Notes under the pieces: model-generated
Seen by the model: the letters and a program-made list of their open reading frames with translations, nothing else
Told to the model about the DNA's origin: nothing
Databases searched by the model: none
NCBI GenBank assembly: GCA_018343915.1
Contig: JABRWF010000006.1
Span: 310,001 to 374,000, forward strand
Source of the DNA: Agroathelia rolfsii
Lineage: Eukaryota; Basidiomycota; Agaricomycetes; Amylocorticiales; Amylocorticiaceae
DNA: 64,000 bases
Direction of reading: 5' to 3'
Part shown: piece after piece, positions 56,232 through 64,000 of the stretch
How positions within the stretch are numbered: the stretch's first letter is position 1
How the letters are laid out: each line of letters begins with the position of its first letter
Program-made: the position numbers and the translations under genes

Positions 56232-56629
56232 CTTCATTCATTTTTTTTTGACAAATAAATCAAAATAAACCCATTGCGTATGAAAGTAGCAAATGTATTT
56301 GTATAGTTGCCGAACTGAATCCAAGATTCATAATCAATGTACTGAGACGCTATTCCAACCTTATGAGAACATTAGGCGCTCTGTCTACCAGCAATTACTT
56401 AGGACGAAGCTGCGTAATCCAATTGACTGAACTTTGTGGGAAACTACATCAATACTGCATCCAAACAAGTAATATGCGCTATCCTTGAATCTAAGCATAT
56501 CGACAAACAGTGTCCAATTCTATATGGAGATAATTACAACACATCAGATGCAAGACTTAATCATACAAATTATACAGATATCTGAGAAAGAAATGCCCAA
56601 ACCCAAGTGAACCAACAAACCCCATAGAA
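56232..56629. other. Intergenic region between convergent ATPase 2 and Rab genes
   Basis: 3' flanks only. Nothing recognisable on either strand. Confidence 0.55.
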
Positions 56630-57745
<1,116 letters not shown>

Positions 57746-58021
57746 GATATAGATAAGCTAATGATGTAGTAGAGTGGTGTAGTAATGAGAATATTCAGAG
57801 CCAAGAGCAAGTCAAGTAAGTAGCAGTGCGTAATTGTCGATGTCAGTGTCAGTGGCGTAAACACGAGAGGCCGGGGAAAACGTGATGGCGTCAGTGGCTG
57901 TGCAGCTCGTCCCGTTTCCCGACGAAAGCCGCCTTTTCGTCCGCTAACTTGAATACTTGCTCGTCACTCATCCTATTATTCCACTTCACCTCCACCTCCA
58001 CCTCCACCTACTACTTCCACC

Positions 58022-58397
58022 ATGAGCACCGCAAACTGGCGTAACGTCTTCACGTAAATACTGGAAATGTGCTATTTTTCTGCGGCTATTGGCTGATTCG
58101 CCACTTTTAACTCCAGCTACAACAAGTTCACCCAAATCGCCGCTCGCGCTGTCCGTCAGTCGCTCAAGGAGGAAAGCCGTGTCGCTGCGGAAAAGCGCGG
58201 TCTTACCGCTCTCCGCTACCAGAACTGGGAGAACGGTCAGGGCTCGGAGCAGGTATGTGGTATTTGCTGGCCCGTGTATACCAAAACGGCCGGCTGCATG
58301 CTCACGAACGCCTTGCTGAAACATCTTACAACAGATTGTCCTGAACTCTGAGGAGCACAAGAAGGCCGAGGCTGCCAAAGCATCATCATCGTCATGA
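58022..58397 (+). CDS. ATP15: Mitochondrial ATP synthase F1 epsilon subunit, 76 aa, three exons
   Basis: A central-stalk subunit of mitochondrial F1-ATPase. Exons: 58022-58053, 58117-58252, 58335-58397 (231 nt). The protein begins MSTANWRNVFTYNKFTQIAARAV and contains RQSLKEES and NWENG, matching the short Atp15 family in length and layout (aromatic N-terminus, basic helix). It ends in an Ala/Ser-rich tail. As in the family there is no long presequence. Confidence 0.9.
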
Positions 58398-59054
58398 TTA
58401 TACAAAATATAACTCTCTGACTCGTAGTTCTATTGAGTCTGGGGTAGAAGAACTAGCTATGAGTTGACTTGCTGTAGACGTTGGCCATTTCGGCTCCCTC
58501 TTTATGTCCCCGCATTCCTTTACATCCTTACCAATAGATTGTGTCCTCGGGTGCATAAAATGTCTTGCAAGCTAGAATTTCTCGGATAACATCCTTGTTT
58601 CTCCAGTTGATTGCTATACTGGGACAAGTATATGTCTCGCATTTCAAGTTTTCAAACATTCGTCAATTGTCAACATAATACTCGTGAGGGCATACAATCA
58701 CGTGTAATATTATACCGAGCAGCCATAATCACAACAGCAAACCGCACTCAAATGCAGCAGGCGCTACTTGTAAGCAACATTGCATTAGAAGTAAAGACGA
58801 CTTTTAAGAATCTCGCGAAAAGACGCAATGTACATCTCTTTACGTCCAATTCTAATACCATACAGAGAGCGAAGGGCAGTCGCCATCCCCCACACACCAT
58901 GACATGTAAGAAGAAAGAAAAAAATTGTAGATGAGCTCAGTACTAGCACGAGAAATACTGCAAAGTCTAACGAATGGTATTTGCAGAGGTATAACATAAA
59001 AGGCGGAGGACGCGGTAGACGGGAGCACACAACTTTTTTTTTCTTCGTCGTCGT
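58398..59054. other. Intergenic region between convergent ATP15 and COX subunit IV genes
   Basis: 3' flanks of both genes. Open frames here are chance. No repeat or RNA gene recognised. Confidence 0.55.
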
Positions 59055-59960
59055 TTACTTGCTCTGTACGAAGCCCTTGCCCTGGTAGCCCTCGGAGGAG
59101 ATACCTGATAAGGAAAAAAGGGAAGAAAAAAGTCAGACGATGTATATCTCTGGGCTCGGACTAGAAAAGGAACATAAGGAGGATGGGATAGGAACATACC
59201 GGAGATGGGGTCGAGCTTGGCCTCGAGAGCGCGCTCATTCGAGGCCTCCTGCCACTCCTTGGTCATCGTCTTAGCAGGAGGTGCGGCTATTTTTCATAAA
59301 CATATGGAAATATATCAGTAAGAAAAAGTTACGGTAAACAGACTTGGACAAAATGAATGACGCACCGAACGAGCGAGCAACAAGCGTGAGCACACCGGCA
59401 ACAGCAACAACGGCGGCAGTGCCAGCAATGATCTTGAAGGTGTCACCGGGCTTGTGTGTGGGCGCACGAGGACCATGCGGGCCGAATGCAACATAGTATG
59501 CTACACACGAAAAAGTTACCAACGTTAGTTAAAACCGGCCTCCAGTCTAAAATGTAAAGCAGTGGAGCTCCACAAATGCCTCCCTGTACACTCCGCACGG
59601 CCTCATATATGCACGACACGGAGAAATACAGGAGGTGTGTAGCCAATACGCAATAGTGAAATTGCCCCCAAAAGAACAGCAACCAACTAGATACTTACCG
59701 GCCTTCTTCTCGTCAAGAGACAGCGTCTTCCAGTCCTTCTTCTGGAGCTCTTCAAGCTGAGCGTGCACCGTGAGCTGTTCGTCGGGCGTCAGCTTAGCCC
59801 ATTGCGCCTCGACATTCGAGAGGGGGATGATCGAAGGGCCAGAGGCAGAAGCGGACGCAGATGCAGGTGCGGGATGGGCGGCCGTCGCCAGGCAGCGAAC
59901 TGCAGAGGCGCGTCGGAGAGGGGCGGCACTACGAGCCAGACGGAGGGCTTGGGACTGCAT
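59055..59960 (-). CDS. COX5: Cytochrome c oxidase subunit IV (yeast COX5-type), 177 aa, four exons
   Basis: A nuclear-encoded subunit of complex IV in the inner mitochondrial membrane. Exons: 59960-59699, 59500-59366, 59286-59200, 59104-59055 (534 nt). Residues 1-25 (MQSQALRLARSAAPLRRAS) form an amphipathic mitochondrial presequence. The matrix domain has the motif LTPDEQLTVHAQLEELQKKDWKTLS. YYVAFGPHGPRAP precedes a single membrane helix (KIIAGTAAVVAVAGVLTLVA). The C-terminal tail has KEWQEASNERA, typical of the family. The start is the first ATG giving the presequence. Confidence 0.9.
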
Positions 59961-60307
59961 TATAGTAGAAGAATAGCGGTTGGTGGTACGTAGCACACCA
60001 GCGGAAGAGAGAAAGTGTGGAGGAGGGAGATAGAGAAAGAGAGAGGTGTTTATGGTCGACCCTACGCCAGGAAACAAAATCGGGAGAAAATGGAGTTTTT
60101 CGGAAAAGCGCCGCGGCTTCGGAATTAGCGCTCTGTTTATTGGCTCTGATAAAAGCCTCACTTATAATCACAACGTAAATTACTACGGATTTGGCAAATA
60201 CAACAATGTGCATAGGCGGTTAGATAACGGCATCATAGCGTACAAGACACAAAATCAGAGGTAGGTCAGTACATAAGAAAAACACAGATAAAGCATCATT
60301 CAACGCC

Positions 60308-61448
60308 TCAAACAGCAGCGTCAGCGGCAACACCAGGGCAATCACGAGAAATGTGGCTGCGGTAAAATCAGGAACACAGTCAGTGATGCGGCATCATCAA
60401 GGCTGATAGAGACAATAATCACCCTTCAGAGCCGCAAGTGTAGCAGGCCCGTTTTTGAGGCTGCGGACAGTCGCGGCTGATGTGCCCCTACAAATAATGG
60501 AATTAGTACTCAGAATCAAGGCAGAAAAGCCCAAATGCACGTACAATGCCAGAGCAGTTGTAGCACTTTGCGCCCTTGATGCAGTCACGCGACAAGTGTC
60601 CAACACCACCGCAGGAGTAGCTTTATGGGACCCATGAGACGTTTTTGCCAAATCTTTGGTACTGACGTCCCCCAGTCACTTACCAAGTCTTGGAGCCTCC
60701 GCCGCTGTTGAAGGCGCCATAGTTACCGCTAGAGTTTCCGCCAGGTGCCTCAGGGCAGGACCGTGCGATGTGGCCTACCTTGCCGCAACGGTAGCACTCT
60801 TGGCCTGACGAACCACTGAACCCACCGCTTGCGTTATTGTTGCCGCCAGATGAGGATGCATCAGGACAGTCCCGGGACTGTAGAAGTTGAAGAAAAGAAA
60901 AAGCATGTGCATGGGGATGGGTGTGGAGAGGGGACGTTTAATGTTCACATACAATGTGTCCCTCCTGACCGCACTTGTAACACGATTTGCGCTTGGCCTC
61001 CATCGTGCAATCACGGGAAACGTGACCCTCGAGGCCGCCTGTGAGAATGTTTTTTAGCCTTAAGGAAGCAGTTAGAGTGATCCTGAACGGTATCCGCACA
61101 GTTGTAGCTAGGCAGGGAAAAAAAGAATGTTATTGATTAGTCAAAGCCTCGCTCACACGACTACACCATGATACTCCTACCATGTGGGCGTGCCAGCCTT
61201 GGGGCAATTGGCTGCTTGGTGGCCAAACTATTGCAAAGATGAATAAAAACGTTAAATCATACGGCAGGTTAAAGTGCTCTGTCGATGATGCTCACGGCCT
61301 ACATGAAATAGGCGCGTGAGTAAGATAAGCAGATCTAAGCGGTTCTCCAAGCACGTACGCCCTGTATATGATGTCAGAAATCGCAAATGGGAGGAAATGA
61401 AGGCTTGGCTTAGCATACACAGTTGAAACATCCACGAGCACCGGCCAT
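60308..61448 (-). CDS. GIS2: Gis2/Byr3/CNBP-like protein with seven CCHC zinc knuckles, 186 aa, ten exons including microexons
   Basis: A single-stranded nucleic-acid binding protein of the translation-associated CNBP family. Exons: 61448-61419, 61361-61359, 61298-61296, 61227-61181, 61107-61100, 61038-60953, 60877-60684, 60620-60545, 60487-60423, 60356-60308 (561 nt). All seven knuckles fit CX2CX4HX4C, for example C-YK-C-GQEG-H-ISRD-C and C-YR-C-GKVG-H-IARS-C, as in yeast Gis2. The first knuckle is complete only if two consecutive 3-nt exons (GGC, GCC) are spliced in. The second uses an 8-nt exon. A Gly/Asn/Ser-rich linker lies between knuckles 3 and 4 and between 4 and 5. All introns are 53-75 bp with GT-AG ends. 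Confidence 0.88.
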
Positions 61449-61809
61449 GTCGTTCAAAAAGAGACGAGGGAAGGAAGAGAGAAATAAATGCGTAGATTTG
61501 GAGTTCCGATCGGAACCTTTTTGGTACTGCAAACAATGCGAGCAAGAATAATCAGCCGGCAACCCCAGGAATGCAATTCAAAGGGCTTTACACACTCGAA
61601 GAGAACAGAGGTATGTCCGACGATAGTCGAAGTCGAAGAGTAAAATGATCCAGGAGGGCGCGTGCGGGCAGCGAGGCAGATTACATAAGGCATTTGGACA
61701 GTGATCATCTGTTCATCTCTCTGAATGGGCCAACACTGTGACTCGGGCAGCAAGTTAATACACGCAATGTAGAGACTCGCAAGTAGTTATGGTATTATGT
61801 AGTGTACAT
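61449..61809. promoter_or_regulatory. Region between GIS2 start and RPN8 end
   Basis: Contains the promoter and 5' leader of GIS2 and the 3' flank of RPN8, both minus strand. Pyrimidine-rich on the minus strand near 61455-61490. No coding signal accepted. Confidence 0.4.
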
Positions 61810-63026
61810 TTATTTCTTGCTGTCCTTTACACCCTCCTTTTCATCCTTCTCTTTCTCGCTCTTTTTCGCATCCCCCTTTTTGTCCTTGTCCTCGGTTTCC
61901 TCCAACTCGGCCTTTCCTATAGATGCCTTATTGTCCACCAATGCGTGCAGTGCAATCACAGCACGCAGAAGACTACTGAGATAGACCACCAACAGTTGAT
62001 CATTCGTGCTTGTGGCAAAACTCTGTGTCGTCATCGGATCGCTCAGGTCTGGTAGCAGATTCAGTGCATCTTGCAGATTATACACGATCTGGTGGTTCAC
62101 GGGCATCTTGCCAGAGGCAACATCGGCGAGGTATTTTTGTATGTCAGATAGCCGCGACTGCAGACCTCGCAGGGATGCTAGTTGCTCGCTCACGCGCGTA
62201 GAGAGGGTCGTCGTCGTCGAATCTTTAATGTCCCGCAGGAGATGCTCGACACCGATCTCCTCTGCTTCCTCGGCTTCGATTGCAGACGGTACATGTAGGA
62301 ATGTCTTGCGTGTTTCTGTCCCATCCTTGATAAATATGTGTGTGTCAGGATATAAAGAGTATGATCTAGGTCTTGTAGAACGCACATCTTTGATCTCCTC
62401 AACGGCAAAGTATGCATCTGTGGGTATGCCGACCGTCTCTGGTCGCACATCTACAATGACCATGATCGGACGGGCAATGAATCGCTTCATAAGATCATTA
62501 ATCTCCTGATCAGATGCTCGAAGCTTGGGTCCAGAATGGTACCATCCAATCATGCGTTCTCTAGCTTAGGTCCATTTGTGTCAATAATAATCCTACACAC
62601 GCAATACCTACAATCAGACGACGTACCGTTGACCTTTCTAAACATGTCGTACATCCCCTCAATGTAGTTGTGATCCAAAAACCACGTTTTGCTGTCCTTT
62701 TCATCTTCCTCAAAGGGAATACCAAAAGAGTTGGCAACATTGATCGTCTTGCCGTTGTCTTGTCCTAGAAGAATGCCGACAACGCGCTTCTGGGAATTCC
62801 TGGATACAGATCTCGCATGATGGTCTGCCACAGATAGCAAGACAAGGGGATGGACGACTGTATATAGGTTAAGTCTGGCTGCATCGCAATGGTAGACATT
62901 GCGTAATCTGTGGCCATACCGACAGTTGTACCAGCAAGGGCAGTTAGCTGTGATAGAGATTAGCATAGATTCTGCGCATCGTAAATTGTTAGAGAAACAG
63001 ACTTGTTCAGTTGTTGTTGCAACCAT
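61810..63026 (-). CDS. RPN8: 26S proteasome regulatory subunit RPN8 (PSMD7), 325 aa, five exons
   Basis: A lid subunit that pairs with the deubiquitinase Rpn11. Exons: 63026-63003, 62947-62920, 62857-62627, 62564-62386, 62325-61810 (978 nt). The MPN domain begins [14 protein letters not shown] and contains [10 protein letters not shown] and [15 protein letters not shown]. As in Rpn8 generally it lacks the full JAMM metal-binding set, so it is a structural MPN- subunit. The region [20 protein letters not shown] and a C-terminal helical part follow, ending in a Lys/Glu-rich tail. The start gives MVATTTEQ and then LTALAGTTV through a 28-nt second exon. Confidence 0.93.
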
Positions 63027-63385
63027 AGCGAGTTGGGATGTGGATGAAGAGCTATGGATGATATTGACGGATGCTTGTTTCTCGAATACGCCGCCTCGTC
63101 CGGAGACTCGAGACGCGACGCGCGTAGAGTTTGGTCATGTTTGGCATCACGCTGCATTGCTTCCGGAACTTCCAACAAAAACGGGCGGTAGAGAATTCAT
63201 ACTGATCTGTAGCTCTCAAATAGGGTTATTCAGTTTTTTAATTGATTCGGATTATGGACATCAAATGAACGATTATAAAAACATTTTTAAGCTATTTTTC
63301 AGATGCAAAAACCAGAAATTCGTGATGTTGTATCAGGAACTTTGAGTTGAAGAGCTTTCAATTTAGATCATCAGATGAATGGAGT
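63027..63385. other. Intergenic region, RPN8 promoter and RING gene 3' flank
   Basis: Both neighbours are on the minus strand. The plus-strand open frame crossing this interval overlaps RPN8 exons and is not a gene. Confidence 0.5.
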
Positions 63386-64000
63386 TCAAGAGTAAAAGCG
63401 GCCAGATGACCTCTGCCAGCCACCGCTCTGGTAATCTAAGTAATAATTAGTATTAGCCGGGATATTTCATGCATATCATAACGTACATGTGCTACGATCG
63501 CGTGTGGTACTTATCCCAGCAACATTTGCCAGATTGAGGTACCCATCCCGATCAACTGTCGTAGAGGAAGTCGAGGAGCCACCAGGCTGAACTTTTGCTC
63601 GACACCATACACAGGTCAGATCATGAACACATTTCGTGGCCCCTAAAGCGGAAAATTCCCGTCAGTCACGTTACATTGTACTCAATGAAGAGGGGTCAAA
63701 CATTGTTTGAAACATTCGCCGTGCAGAGCGTTACCACATTCTTCACAGAACCACAGTTTACTTTCCGCTATTTTGTGCATACTCTCGTAACATATTGGAC
63801 AGTCGTCTTCTGGTCCAGGTATCCTTTTCTTTTGAGACGTTTCTTCAGGAGAGGAGCCCGAAGATACGGCTTTCCCGGTAGCATGTGCATAGGCTTCCCG
63901 AACGCGTGGATGAGCAAGCGAATTAGGCGCCAGTGGTGCTTTGGAGAAAATGTCTGCCAACTCGATAGAAAGCAATGCCTTTTGATACCAATAACTGGAG
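63386..64000 (-). CDS. RING zinc-finger protein, C-terminal part (gene continues past the right edge)
   Basis: Exons in the window: 64000-63702 (partial), 63642-63487, 63435-63386. Residues read WYQKALLSIELADIFSKAPLAPNS, then VREAYAHATGK, and a RING domain with CPICYE, FCEECGNALHGECF and, after an intron, CVWCRAK. The tail is GGSSTSSTTVDRDGYLNLANVAG, ending GGWQRSSGRFYS. The layout resembles fungal SWIM-plus-RING (ZSWIM2-like) proteins, in which a SWIM zinc finger lies N-terminal. That part would be right of the window. The likely role is E3 ubiquitin ligase. Adjacent RPN8 is on the same strand but with no evidence of a shared transcript. Confidence 0.75.

Noticed and set aside
62006..62509. 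167-codon plus-strand frame opposite RPN8
   Set aside because: Antisense shadow of conserved RPN8 exons.

Overview
The window comes from a basidiomycete fungus, most likely an Agaricomycete of the Rhizoctonia/Ceratobasidium type. The host genes carry many 50-70 bp spliceosomal introns, and there is a FunK1-type fungal kinase gene and a dense bed of Ty1/copia and Ty3/gypsy LTR retrotransposons. The genus is an inference from gene style, not from a database match.

Positions 1-38616 are almost entirely nested transposable elements. A copia element with many stop codons (1-6835) carries two solo LTRs, each with a clean 5-bp target duplication. A gypsy remnant, two tandem-duplication blocks (periods 297 and 308 bp) and a 150-bp-arm inverted repeat follow. 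From 12788 to 38616 lies one old gypsy element, here called E3 (240-bp LTRs). It has been invaded by a solo LTR (18503-19390), a copia element with 1030-bp LTRs (21695-30756), a second LTR copy of that family (37501-38533) and a young gypsy element (30925-37402). Target duplications at four junctions show that the segment 30757-37500 has been inverted, probably by recombination between two copia-family LTRs in opposite orientation. Decayed elements keep one reading frame over kilobases but are full of stop codons, mostly at expected Gln codons. This is consistent with C-to-T mutation at CpA and CpG rather than random decay.

From 38617 the sequence turns abruptly into gene-rich host DNA. It begins with the 3' half of a TAP42-like gene whose 5' half is not in the window. 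Then come a FunK1 kinase (-), 2-isopropylmalate synthase LEU4 (-) divergent from cytosolic glutamyl-tRNA synthetase (+), two tandem paralogous HerA/FtsK-like P-loop ATPases (+, the second damaged), a Rab GTPase (-), ATP synthase epsilon subunit (+), cytochrome oxidase subunit IV (-), a seven-knuckle Gis2/Byr3 zinc-finger protein (-), proteasome subunit RPN8 (-) and a RING protein running off the right edge (-).

Exon structures for most host genes were worked out by hand from splice sites. Summed exon lengths divide by three for the kinase, LEU4, glutamyl-tRNA synthetase, the first ATPase, Rab, ATP15, COX subunit IV, GIS2 and RPN8. Points of special interest are the LTR-mediated inversion, intron-containing accessory ORFs in the copia element, a Tf1-type self-priming signal in the young gypsy element, a duplicated regulatory domain in 2-isopropylmalate synthase, two consecutive 3-nt microexons in GIS2, and the tandem HerA-like ATPases.
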